This document shows, one piece after another, positions 15,690 to 23,700 of a stretch of DNA of 40,663 nt (its first letter is position 1; each line of letters opens with the position of its first letter). The DNA comes from DAITAZ01 sp036824045. GTDB lineage: Bacteria; Pseudomonadota; Gammaproteobacteria; Burkholderiales; Rhodocyclaceae. The stretch is taken from contig DAITAZ010000034.1 of the NCBI GenBank assembly GCA_036824045.1, positions 1 to 40,663 of the forward strand, given 5' to 3'. The notes under the pieces are model-generated. The model saw only the letters and a program-made list of their open reading frames with translations, was not told the DNA's origin and made no database searches. The position numbers and the translations under genes were made by a program.

Positions 15690-15765
15690 TGGAATCCAGG
15701 CTGGCGCCCCCGGGCGCCGAGGGCGTTCCCCCGTCGCCAGCCACCTGCCGGGAAGGATGAGTGAA

Positions 15766-16587
15766 ATGGAATCGCAGCGCGTTCGTGCCCCAGCCGGGGC
15801 CCCCCGTGCCGCCCTGGGCGCGGCGGGCGGCGGCCGGTTCGAGGTGACTTCTTGCCCCTGGCCCCAGGCCATGGAATCGGCCCTCGCGGCCGGTCGCAAG
15901 CAACCGATCCGCCAGTGCCTGGCCATCCCCGCCTATCTCCAGCAAGCCTACTGGTGGGCGTACGTGGACCCGCGCGCGGTGAATTTCTTTGAGCGCGACT
16001 GGCTGGTCAACGCCATCCTCTTCGGCAACTACAACCGCCTGCGCGACGCCGCGCTCGCGGCACTGGGCCAGCCCGTCACCGGGCGCACCCTGCAGGTGGC
16101 CTGCGCCTACGGCAGCCTCACCCCGACGCTGGTCAGCCACCTGTCGCCGGAGGCGGAACTGGAAGTGATGGACGTGGTGCCCGCCCAACTGGCCAACCTG
16201 GCGGCCAAGCTCAAGGCGGACGAACGGGTGCACCTGGTGCGGGGCGATGCCTCCTGCATCACCCACGGCAACGGCAGCTTCGACCAGGCCCTGCTGTTCT
16301 TCCTGCTCCACGAGCAACCGGAATCGGTGCGTCGGGCCACGTTGAGCGAGGCGCTCCGGGTGGTCAAACCCGGCGGCCGGGTGGTCATCGTGGACTACCA
16401 CCGCCCGCCCGTCTGGCACCCGCTCCGCCCCCTCGTGAGCCTCGTGTTCCGGTTGCTGGAGCCCTTTGCCCGGGACTTCTGCCACCAGGGCGTGGAGGCC
16501 CAGTTGCCCCGCCACACCCCACCCGCCCGGGTGCAGAAAACCACCTTCTTCGGCGGCCTGTACCAGATGCTGGTGATCACCCGGTAA
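15766..16587 (+). CDS. rquA: Rhodoquinone biosynthesis protein RquA
   Basis: RquA converts ubiquinone to rhodoquinone by replacing a ring methoxy with an amino group taken from S-adenosylmethionine. It is a methyltransferase-fold protein that acts as an aminotransferase. The 273-residue product has the RquA-type N-terminal segment AYLQQAYWWAYVDPRAVNFF, ERDWLVNAILFGNYNRLRDA, and the family's modified SAM site VACAYGSLTP (from residue 111) instead of the usual GxGxG. The later part (FDQALLFFLLHEQP and LRVVKPGGRVVIVDYHRP) is the standard class I methyltransferase end. Start: the ATG at 15766 has GGAAGG at good spacing, whereas the ATG at 15757 abuts it. frdA follows after six bases, so quinone and reductase are made together. 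Confidence 0.92.
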   Translation: MESQRVRAPAGAPRAALGAAGGGRFEVTSCPWPQAMESALAAGRKQPIRQCLAIPAYLQQAYWWAYVDPRAVNFFERDWLVNAILFGNYNRLRDAALAALGQPVTGRTLQVACAYGSLTPTLVSHLSPEAELEVMDVVPAQLANLAAKLKADERVHLVRGDASCITHGNGSFDQALLFFLLHEQPESVRRATLSEALRVVKPGGRVVIVDYHRPPVWHPLRPLVSLVFRLLEPFARDFCHQGVEAQLPRHTPPARVQKTTFFGGLYQMLVITR

Positions 16588-16593
16588 GCCGTC

Positions 16594-18396
16594 ATGAGCA
16601 TGGAAACCTATCTGGCCGATGTGGCCATTGTCGGCGCCGGGGGCGCCGGTCTGCGGGCGGCCATCGCCGTGGCCGAAGCGGACCCGGGCCTGAAAGTGGC
16701 GCTGATCTCCAAGGTCCTGCCCATGCGCAGCCACACGGTGGCGGCCGAGGGCGGTGCCGCCGCCGTGACCCAGGGCCACGACAGCCTGGAAGCGCACTTC
16801 CACGACACGGTGGCAGGGGGCGACTGGCTGTGCGAGCAGGACGTGGTGGAAGACTTCGTCGCCCACGCCCATGAAGAGCTGGTGCAGATGGAGCACTGGG
16901 GCTGCCCCTGGAGCCGCAGGGAAGACGGCCATGTAAACGTGCGCGCCTTTGGCGGCATGAAGATCGAGCGCACCTGGTTTGCCGCCGACAAGACCGGCTT
17001 CCACATGCTCCACACGCTGTTCCAGACCTCGATGAAGTACCCCTCCATCCAGCGCTTCGACGAGCACTTCTGCCTCGATCTGCTGGTGGCGGACGGCCGC
17101 GCCCAGGGGGTGGTGATCATCCACATGGGCACCGGCGCATTCACGCTCGTGCGCGCGCGGGCGGTGATCCTGGCCACCGGCGGCGCCGGCCGTGCCTTCC
17201 GCGAGAACACCAACGGCGGCATCGTCACCGGCGACGGCATGGCCCTGGCCTACCGCCACGGCGTGCCACTGCGGGACATGGAGTTCGTCCAGTACCACCC
17301 CACCTGCATGCCCGGCACCGGCTTGCTGTTCACCGAAGCCTGCCGCGGCGAAGGCGGCTTTCTCACCAACAAGGACGGCTACCGCTACCTGCAGGACTAC
17401 GGCCTCGGCCCGGCCGAACCGACCCCCCGCAACAAGGCCATGGAGCTGGGCCCGCGGGACCGGCTGAGCCAGGCGTACTGGCACGAAAAACAAAAGGGCC
17501 GCACCCTCAGCACCCCCCGCGGCGAGGTGGTGAACCTGGACCTGCGCCACCTGGGCGAACACAAGCTGCGGGAGCGCCTGCCCCAGATCTACGAACTTGC
17601 CCTCGAATACCTGGGGGTGGACCCGGCCCGGGAGCCCATCCCGGTACTGCCGGCGGTGCACTACACCATGGGCGGCATCCTGGCCGCCGGCAACACCGCC
17701 GCCCCCCTGCCCGGGCTGTATTCGGCGGGCGAATGCTCCAGCGTCGGCCTCCACGGCGCCAACCGCCTGGGCTCGAATTCACTGACCGAGCTGCTGGTGT
17801 TCGGCAAGCGGGCGGGGCAGGAAGCCGCCGCCTTCGCCCGGCAGGTCGGTCCCGACGGCACCCCCGAAGTACTCGCCCAGGCCCGCCACAGTCAGGCCCA
17901 GGCGCAGGCCCTGCTGGCACGCACCGGCCCCGGGGAGCGGGTCGCCACCCTGCGCCGGGAAATGGCCCGCAGCATGGAAGAAGGCTGCGGCATCTACCGC
18001 CAGGCCGACACCATGCAAGCCACCTGCGACAAGCTCGCCGAACTGAAGCAACGCCTGCCCGGCGTGCGCCTGGATGACCGCTCCCGCGGCTGGAACACGG
18101 AGTGGCTGCAGGCCATCGAGTTGGGTTTCCTGCTCGACGTGGCCGAGGCCATGGCCCATTCGGCCCTGGCGCGGCGGGAATCCCGCGGCTCCCACCAGCG
18201 GCTGGACGGCTTTGAGCAGCGGGACGACGCGAGCTACCTGCGCCACAGCCTCGCCTGCTACAACGGCGACGGCCCGCCGCGCATCGACTACGGCCCGGTG
18301 CGCATCACCCGTTCGCAACCCGGCACCCGCGCCTATGGCGCCGCCGGCGAAAAGGCCGAGGCCGAACGCCTGGCCAGGGAGGCCAACCATGGCTGA
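16594..18396 (+). CDS. frdA: Fumarate reductase flavoprotein subunit
   Basis: FrdA reduces fumarate to succinate in the cytoplasm-facing head of quinol:fumarate reductase, using covalently bound FAD. The 600-residue protein is very close to E. coli FrdA. It has the FAD fold GAGGAGLRAA (14-23) and the flavinylation motif RSHTVAAEGG with His47. Active-site stretches are FGGMKIERTWFAADKTGFHM, HGVPLRDMEFVQYHPT, TEACRGEGG and HYTMGG, followed by GECSSVGLHGANRLGSNSL and the C-terminal HSALARRESRGSHQR. It overlaps frdB by eight bases. Overall similarity to enterobacterial FrdA rather than SdhA, together with FrdC/FrdD-type anchors, supports the reductase assignment. Confidence 0.97.
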   Translation: MSMETYLADVAIVGAGGAGLRAAIAVAEADPGLKVALISKVLPMRSHTVAAEGGAAAVTQGHDSLEAHFHDTVAGGDWLCEQDVVEDFVAHAHEELVQMEHWGCPWSRREDGHVNVRAFGGMKIERTWFAADKTGFHMLHTLFQTSMKYPSIQRFDEHFCLDLLVADGRAQGVVIIHMGTGAFTLVRARAVILATGGAGRAFRENTNGGIVTGDGMALAYRHGVPLRDMEFVQYHPTCMPGTGLLFTEACRGEGGFLTNKDGYRYLQDYGLGPAEPTPRNKAMELGPRDRLSQAYWHEKQKGRTLSTPRGEVVNLDLRHLGEHKLRERLPQIYELALEYLGVDPAREPIPVLPAVHYTMGGILAAGNTAAPLPGLYSAGECSSVGLHGANRLGSNSLTELLVFGKRAGQEAAAFARQVGPDGTPEVLAQARHSQAQAQALLARTGPGERVATLRREMARSMEEGCGIYRQADTMQATCDKLAELKQRLPGVRLDDRSRGWNTEWLQAIELGFLLDVAEAMAHSALARRESRGSHQRLDGFEQRDDASYLRHSLACYNGDGPPRIDYGPVRITRSQPGTRAYGAAGEKAEAERLAREANHG

Positions 18397-19153
18397 TACC
18401 CCGGCACGCCCCACGGTGGAATTCCAGCTCCTGCGCTACCGGCCCGAGCAGGACGACGCGCCGGTGTGGCAAAGCTTCGCCGTGCCCTACAGCGAGGACA
18501 TGTCCGTCCTGCAGGCCCTGCAGCAGATCAAGGACGAACAGGACGGCAGCCTCAGCTACCGCTGGTCCTGCCGCATGGCCATCTGCGGCAGTTGCGGCAT
18601 GATGATCAATGGCAAGCCCGCCCTCTCCTGCAAGACCTTCGTGCGCGACCTGCTGCCCGGGCCGGTGCGGGTCGAGGCGCTCGCCCATTTCCCCATCGAG
18701 AAGGATCTGGTGGTGCAGGTGGACGGCTTCGTGGAGAAGCTCGCCCGCATCAAGCCCTACATCATCCCCAGGGCCCCGCGCACCCTGGCCGAAGGCGAAT
18801 ACCTGCAGACGCCGGAGCAGCTCGAAAAAATCGAGCAGTTCAGTTCCTGCATCAACTGCATGCTGTGTTACGCCGCCTGCCCCCAGTTCGGCCTCAATCC
18901 GGACTTCAGCGGCCCCGGCGTGCTCGCCCTGCTCCACCGCTACAACGCCGATTCCCGCGATGGCGGCGCGGCTGAACGCATGGCCGTGCTCGGCGCCGCC
19001 GACGAAGGCGTGTGGAACTGCACCGCCGTGGGCTACTGCTCCGAAGTCTGTCCCAAGGGGGTGGACCCGGCCAACGCGGTGAACCAGAACAAGATGAACA
19101 GCGCGGTGGATTACTTCCTGCATCTGCTGCCGGGCAAAGGAGGCAAACGATGA
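18389..19153 (+). CDS. frdB: Fumarate reductase iron-sulfur subunit
   Basis: FrdB carries electrons from quinol to FrdA through three iron-sulfur clusters. The 254-residue product has the [2Fe-2S] ligands in SCRMAICGSCGMMINGKPAL plus the following SC, the [4Fe-4S] motif SSCINCMLCYAACP, and the [3Fe-4S] motif CTAVGYCSEVCPKGVDP. The order and spacing equal those of E. coli FrdB. The ATG at 18389 lies inside the end of frdA. It overlaps frdC by four bases (ATGA), so the four subunits are translationally coupled. Confidence 0.97.
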   Translation: MADTPARPTVEFQLLRYRPEQDDAPVWQSFAVPYSEDMSVLQALQQIKDEQDGSLSYRWSCRMAICGSCGMMINGKPALSCKTFVRDLLPGPVRVEALAHFPIEKDLVVQVDGFVEKLARIKPYIIPRAPRTLAEGEYLQTPEQLEKIEQFSSCINCMLCYAACPQFGLNPDFSGPGVLALLHRYNADSRDGGAAERMAVLGAADEGVWNCTAVGYCSEVCPKGVDPANAVNQNKMNSAVDYFLHLLPGKGGKR

Positions 19154-19560
19154 ACCCCACGCCCCCACGCGCCCCCTACGTGCGGCCCATGGCCCGCTGG
19201 TGGGAACGCGACCCCTTCTTCGTTCGCTACATGATCCGGGAGTTCACGGCGCTGGCCGTGGCGGCCTACGCCGTCATCCTCACCGTTGGCCTCGCCCGGC
19301 TCGCCGAGGGCGAAGCCGCCTGGGCCGGGTTCGTGGCGGCGCTGCGCTCGCCCTGGTCGCTCGCCTGCCACCTGCTCCTGCTCTGGGCCATGTTCGTCCA
19401 CGGCAAGAGCTGGTTCGAGATCATGCCCAAGACCATTCCCTACCTGTACCTGGGCGGCAAACGGGTGGCGGCCACCACCATCACCCGCGCCGGCTGGGCG
19501 GCTTCCGTCGCCGCCTCGCTGCTGGTGGCGATCCTGGCCGCGTGGGGCGGAGGCGCATGA
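19150..19560 (+). CDS. frdC: Fumarate reductase membrane anchor subunit C
   Basis: The 136-residue membrane anchor has three hydrophobic helices at about 30-51, 67-88 and 112-134. Sequence features match FrdC of the two-subunit anchor type: the N-terminal YVRPMARWWERDPFFVRYMI, then REFTALAVAAYAV, FVHGKSWFEIMPKTIPYLYL and the conserved GKRVAATTITRAGW loop. With FrdD it forms the quinol site. The E. coli-type enzyme is haem-free, and the sequence looks like that class rather than the dihaem class of epsilonproteobacteria. It overlaps frdB and frdD by four bases each. Confidence 0.95.
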   Translation: MNPTPPRAPYVRPMARWWERDPFFVRYMIREFTALAVAAYAVILTVGLARLAEGEAAWAGFVAALRSPWSLACHLLLLWAMFVHGKSWFEIMPKTIPYLYLGGKRVAATTITRAGWAASVAASLLVAILAAWGGGA

Positions 19561-19922
19561 TGAAACCGCTCAGCCCCCGCTCCCACGCCCCCATCTTCTG
19601 GCTGCTGTTCGGTGCCGGCGGCATGCTCTCGGCCATGCTGGGCGTCGTGCTGGTGGCGCTCACCGGCATCGCCGCCCCCCTGGGCTGGCCGCCGGCACTG
19701 CTGGCCTACCCCCGCGTGCTCGCTTTTGCCCAGCACTGGCTGGGCAAGGCCGCGCTGCTGGCGCTCATCGCCCTGTTCGCCTGGCACGCGGCCCACCGCC
19801 TGCTGTGCAGCGTGCACGACCTGGGCATCCACAAAGGGCTGCTGGCCAAGAGCATCGGCTACGGCAGCGCCGCCGCGCTCACCCTGGCGGCAGCGGTCAG
19901 CCTGCTGCGCCTCGGTTTCTAG
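19557..19922 (+). CDS. frdD: Fumarate reductase membrane anchor subunit D
   Basis: The 121-residue membrane anchor has three predicted helices at about 14-35, 60-82 and 101-121. The start SPRSHAPIFWLLFGAGGMLS, the middle HWLGKAALLALIALFAWHAA, the HRLLCSVHDLGIH loop and the end match FrdD. Together with FrdC it anchors FrdAB and provides the quinol-oxidising site. Given rquA in the same operon, rhodoquinol is the likely donor. The double ATG at 19557 and 19560 leaves the exact start open by one residue. Confidence 0.95.
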   Translation: MMKPLSPRSHAPIFWLLFGAGGMLSAMLGVVLVALTGIAAPLGWPPALLAYPRVLAFAQHWLGKAALLALIALFAWHAAHRLLCSVHDLGIHKGLLAKSIGYGSAAALTLAAAVSLLRLGF

Positions 19923-19941
19923 CCGAAGGACGGGCGGAAGG

Positions 19942-19961
19942 CATAGCCGGTTTCGGCTATG
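19942..19961. promoter_or_regulatory. Perfect inverted repeat between frdD and tsdA
   Basis: CATAGCCG at 19942-19949 pairs with CGGCTATG at 19954-19961 across a 4-base loop. There is no T tract, so a standard terminator is unlikely. It lies about 80 bases upstream of tsdA and could be a regulator site, for example for the neighbouring FixJ/TtrR-like regulator, or the 3' hairpin of the frd transcript. Confidence 0.4.
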
Positions 19962-20038
19962 TCCCTCGCCCGAAGCTGGAATGGGCGAGCCCGGCACGCC
20001 TCCCTAGACTGGAGCCATCCGATCCAGGGAGCACGACC

Positions 20039-21201
20039 ATGAAAACCCCCGCCCTCCAGCTTGCCCTCGCCGCCTTCGCCCTCAGCGCCGCCCCCTTGTG
20101 GGCAGCCGACAGCGGCAAACTCAGCCTCGTCGGCCGCGCCGTGCCCCAGGTGGCGCAACTGCCGGACGATCACTACGGCCGCCTCGCCCGCTACGGCCAC
20201 GAACTGGCCACCCGCACCTTTGCCCACATCGGCCCGGAAGTCCGCGACCGGCGCATGCGCTATGCGGGCAACAACCTGGCCTGCGCCTCCTGCCACCAGG
20301 AAAGCGCCACCAAACCCTACGCCATGCCCTGGGTGGGCGTGGCCGCCTCCTTTCCCCAATACCGGGGGCGGGAGGACGAGATCAGCACCGTGGAAGACCG
20401 GGTCAATGGCTGCATGCAGCGGAGCATGAACGGCAAGCCCCTGCCCATGGACTCGCGGGAGATGAAGGCCCTGGTCACCTACATCCACTTCCTGTCCCAG
20501 GGCATCCCCATCGGCGCCGCCGTCGAAGGCGCCGCCACCTTGCCGAGCAAGATGCCCAACCGCCGCGCCTCCCCCGAGGCAGGCAAGCAGGTCTATGCCG
20601 AGAAATGCGCCGTCTGCCACGGCCCGGAAGGCCAGGGCGTGCGCGCCGGCCAGCGGGGCGATGCGCTGGGCTACGTCTTCCCGCCCCTGTGGGGCCCGGA
20701 CAGTTTCAACGACGGCGCGGGGATGAACCGCCTGATCATGGCCACCCGCTTCATCAAGCACAACATGCCCCAGGGGGCCAGCCACCAGGCCCCCCAGCTC
20801 AGCGACGACGAAGCCTTCGACGTGGCCGCCTACATGGTCTCCCAGCCGCGGCCCGCCAAGGCACACCTGGAGCGGGACTTCCCCGCCCGCTGGAACAAGC
20901 CCATCGACTCCGCCTTCGCCCCCTATCCGGACAATGCTTCGGCGGACCAGCACAAGTACGGCCCCTTCCCCCCCCTGGCCGAGCAGGCCCGCATCCGCGC
21001 CGAAGCCCAGCGGGCGNNNNNNNNNNNNNNNNNNNNNNNNNNNNNNNNNNNNNNNNNNNNNNNNNNNNNNNNNNNNNNNNNNNNNNNNNNNNNNNNNNNN
21101 NNNNNNNNNNNNNNNNCCCCTTCCCCCCCCTGGCCGAGCAGGCCCGCATCCGCGCCGAAGCCCAGCGGGCGCTCCGGGAGAAGGCCGCCGCCCAACGCTG
21201 A
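20039..21201 (+). CDS. tsdA: Thiosulfate dehydrogenase-type dihaem cytochrome c (interrupted by an artificial gap)
   Basis: TsdA is a periplasmic dihaem enzyme that oxidises two thiosulfate to tetrathionate and in some bacteria runs in reverse as a tetrathionate reductase. A Sec signal peptide (about 1-22) is followed by two class I cytochrome domains with CASCH (82-86) and CAVCH (190-194). Family stretches are RVNGCMQRSMNGKPLP (Cys125, likely the characteristic Cys haem ligand), YVFPPLWGPDSFNDGAGMNR and FIKHNMPQG. The 100-N gap falls in the last 20 residues. Removing the N and one copy of the flanking 55-base duplicate (155 bases) leaves a continuous 335-residue frame ending REKAAAQR. The ATG at 20039 has GGGAG upstream. 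Confidence 0.88.
20962..21171. repeat. 55-base duplicate flanking a 100-N gap (assembly artefact)
   Basis: Bases 20962-21016 and 21117-21171 are identical (55 of 55 by eye) and sit directly on each side of the N run 21017-21116. This is what results when two contigs ending in the same k-mer (55 is a common de Bruijn k) are scaffolded without merging. Collapsing them restores the tsdA frame exactly. A genuine tandem repeat is much less likely. Confidence 0.9.
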
Positions 21202-21210
21202 ACACCGGGC

Positions 21211-21837
21211 TCAATCCAGCCCCGCCGGATCGGCCCGCAGGATCAGCCGGGCCATTTCGGCGGCGCTTCCGGTACCGGTCTTGTCCATCACGTGCTGGCG
21301 GTGGATGTGCACCGTGTTCTCGCTGATCGCCAGTTCCCGCGCCACTTCCTTGTTGGAAAGCCCCAGCGCCAGCAGCCGCGCCACCTCCCGCTCCCGGGGC
21401 GAGAGTTCCGCCAGCAGGGCGCGGGCCGTCTCGCAGCGGCGTTGCTGGCGCAGGCGGGCCACGCTCTCCTCCACCACCCGCGCCACCGCATCGAGCAGCA
21501 ACTGGTCCTTGAAGGGCTTCTGCAGGAAGTCCGCGGCGCCATCCTTCATGGCCTGCACCGCCAGTTCCACATCCCCGTGCCCGGTGATGAAGATCACCGG
21601 CCAGGGCGTGCCCTCCAGCCGCAGCCGGCGCGCCAGTTCCAGCCCGCTGATGCGCGGCATGCGGATGTCCAGCACCAGGCAGCCCCCCGCCTCGGGGAAG
21701 GGCGGCGCCGCGGCGAGGAACGCCTCGGCGGAAACATGGCCCTGCGCCACCCAACCCATGCCTTCGAGCAGGAACAGCAAGGAGCGGCGGAAGGCCTCAT
21801 CGTCATCCACCACGTGGATCACCGGCTCGGTTTTCAT
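21211..21837 (-). CDS. FixJ/TtrR-like response regulator
   Basis: The 208-residue response regulator has a receiver domain (VIHVVDDDEAFRRSL, phospho-acceptor Asp57 in LVLDIRMPRISG, Lys in FLQKPFKDQ) and a LuxR-type helix-turn-helix (LSPREREVARLLALGLSNKE and SENTVHIHRQHVMDKT). This is the FixJ architecture shared by TtrR, which activates tetrathionate reductase genes. It overlaps the sensor kinase gene by four bases and converges on tsdA with nine bases between stop codons, so tsdA is a likely target. Confidence 0.88.
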   Translation of the reverse strand: MKTEPVIHVVDDDEAFRRSLLFLLEGMGWVAQGHVSAEAFLAAAPPFPEAGGCLVLDIRMPRISGLELARRLRLEGTPWPVIFITGHGDVELAVQAMKDGAADFLQKPFKDQLLLDAVARVVEESVARLRQQRRCETARALLAELSPREREVARLLALGLSNKEVARELAISENTVHIHRQHVMDKTGTGSAAEMARLILRADPAGLD

Positions 21838-23639
21838 GGCGTGTGTGCCTCCCCAGGGGGTGCCGGCAGGGCCACGCGGAACACCATGCCCGGCGGGGGC
21901 TCCGCGGGGGCAGCGGAAAGCCGCCCGCCGTGGGCCTCGACGATGGTTTTGCAGATGGAAAGCCCCAGGCCCAGCCCGTCCGCCTTGGTGGTGAAGAACG
22001 GCTCGAACAGCCGCCCCGCCTCCCCGTCGGGCAGGCCGGCGCCCGCATCGCGCACGCTGAGGACCACCTCGCCCGGGGCCGCCTCGATGCCCAGCACAAT
22101 GGGGGCCTCGTCCCGGCCCGCGGCCCGGTGGGCATCCCAGGCATTCTTGAGCAGGTTGAGCAGCACCTGCTGGATCTGCAACGCATCCACCACGACCGCG
22201 CCGGGCCCCGGGCGGCGGTCCTCCAGCCGCACCTCGGCCGCCCGGGGCAGCATGCCGCGGAACAGCTCGCAGGCTTCCCGCGCCAGTTGTGCCGGATCGC
22301 TCGGGGCGCGCACCCGTGCCCGCTTGCGGGCAAAGTCGCGGATGCCGGCGAGGATGCTTGCCGCCCGCTCCGCCTGCTCGCCAATGGCGGCCGCGGCCTC
22401 GCGCACGGCGGGCTCTTCCAGCCGCCCCCGGTCGGCCCGCCGCAGCAGGCTGCCGGCGTAGTTGCCGATGGTGGCCAGGGGCTGGTTCAGTTCGTGGGCC
22501 AGGGTGCCCGACAGTTCCCCCAGCACGGACAGGCGGGAAAGGTGATCCATCTGCTCCCGGTCCTGCCGCAGGCGCTGCTCCAGCGCGTCGCGGCTCGCCA
22601 GGGCGCGGGACAATTCCGCCGTGCGGCGCTGCACCAGGTGCTCCACCCGCAGGGTGTAGAGCAGCCAGGCCAGCAGGGCGGCGGCCAGCCCCGCCAGCAG
22701 CGGCCAGTAGCGGCGGGCCAGGGCGGCCGGATCGGCATCCCGCAGGAAGCGGTAAGGCTCCACCCGCAGGCTGCGCAGCAGCTCGTGCACCGGGTGGTAA
22801 TCGGCGGGCACCGACCAGCTCGCCCCGCCGGGCGAAGCGGGCAGGCGCAACAGGGCCAGCAGCACCTCCCGCGAAAGTTCGTGGGGCGTGGCCCGGGCGG
22901 CGGCAAAGGCCCACCCGGGGTAGAGCGGGCTGGAGGTACGGCAGGGCAAGCCTGTGTTGGTGCGCGGCGCCAGCACCCGAAGGGCGCCGGGGGCCACCCG
23001 GCCTTCCCGCTCCAGGCGCTCCAGCAAACAGGTGCGAATCACCCCGGCGTCCGCCTCGCCAGCCAGCACGGCCTCCACCACCCGGGTCATGGGATAGCCG
23101 GTGAAATGCGCCCGCACCTGCCCCGCTTCCACGTCCAGACCCAGGGTCAGCAACTCGGCGGCGATCACCTGATAACCACCGAAGGCCTGGGCCGACACCG
23201 CCGCCAGCCGCTGCCCGCGCAGGTCCGCCAGCGCCTGCAGGCCCGCCTGCCCGGCCCGGACCACCACCGCCGAGCCCACCACATGGGCCGGATCGCCCGC
23301 CCGCGCCCCCACCTGGGTGGCCACGCGGGTGGCGCCGTGGGTGGCTTCGAGCAGCACGTAATGCCCGGGGTTGGTGATCACGAAATCCAGTTCGCCCGCG
23401 GCCAGGGCGGCTTCCAGCCCGGCCAGGTCATGGTAGGACTGGGCAAGCGCCCGGCCCGGCAGGCGTTCGCCCAACTGCGCGGCCAGGGCGGTCCACTCCA
23501 CCTCCGCCTCCTCCGGCCCCAGGTGGGCCAGCACCCCGATGCGGATGGGCATCCCCTCGCCCCGGGCAGGCACGACAGCCCCCGCCAGCCACAACAGGGC
23601 GGCCAGGCAACAGGGCATGAGCAAGCGCAGGGGGGACAT
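21834..23639 (-). CDS. TtrS-like sensor histidine kinase with periplasmic phosphonate-binding-type domain
   Basis: The 601-residue membrane kinase has a signal/anchor (about 4-27) and a periplasmic PhnD-like binding domain (about 32-290: IRIGVLAHLGPEEAEVEWTA, LDFVITNPGHYVLLEA, AVSAQAFGGYQVIAAEL, GEADAGVIRTCLLERL). A transmembrane helix (about 311-330) follows, then a HisKA domain with His382 (TLAHELNQPLATIGNYAG) and a HATPase domain (NLLKNAWDAH, GAGLPDG, FFTTKADGLGLGLSICKTI). This architecture matches TtrS, the tetrathionate sensor. With the adjacent FixJ-like regulator and the TsdA gene it suggests sensing of tetrathionate or another sulfur oxyanion. The ligand is not shown by sequence alone. 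Confidence 0.85.
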   Translation of the reverse strand: MSPLRLLMPCCLAALLWLAGAVVPARGEGMPIRIGVLAHLGPEEAEVEWTALAAQLGERLPGRALAQSYHDLAGLEAALAAGELDFVITNPGHYVLLEATHGATRVATQVGARAGDPAHVVGSAVVVRAGQAGLQALADLRGQRLAAVSAQAFGGYQVIAAELLTLGLDVEAGQVRAHFTGYPMTRVVEAVLAGEADAGVIRTCLLERLEREGRVAPGALRVLAPRTNTGLPCRTSSPLYPGWAFAAARATPHELSREVLLALLRLPASPGGASWSVPADYHPVHELLRSLRVEPYRFLRDADPAALARRYWPLLAGLAAALLAWLLYTLRVEHLVQRRTAELSRALASRDALEQRLRQDREQMDHLSRLSVLGELSGTLAHELNQPLATIGNYAGSLLRRADRGRLEEPAVREAAAAIGEQAERAASILAGIRDFARKRARVRAPSDPAQLAREACELFRGMLPRAAEVRLEDRRPGPGAVVVDALQIQQVLLNLLKNAWDAHRAAGRDEAPIVLGIEAAPGEVVLSVRDAGAGLPDGEAGRLFEPFFTTKADGLGLGLSICKTIVEAHGGRLSAAPAEPPPGMVFRVALPAPPGEAHTP

Positions 23640-23700
23640 GGCCCCATTCTCGCCGAGGCGGACGAAACTGTCGCGGCGATGCAGCGGCCGCGGCCGGGGC

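Noticed and set aside
15532..17754. 740-codon minus-strand frame opposite rquA and frdA
   Set aside because: It covers the reverse of two strongly recognisable genes and translates to low-complexity Gly/Val/His/Gln sequence.
20962..21171. True tandem repeat inside tsdA
   Set aside because: The copies are exact, abut the N run on both sides and are 55 bases long (not a multiple of three), while removal restores the frame. An assembly artefact is far simpler.
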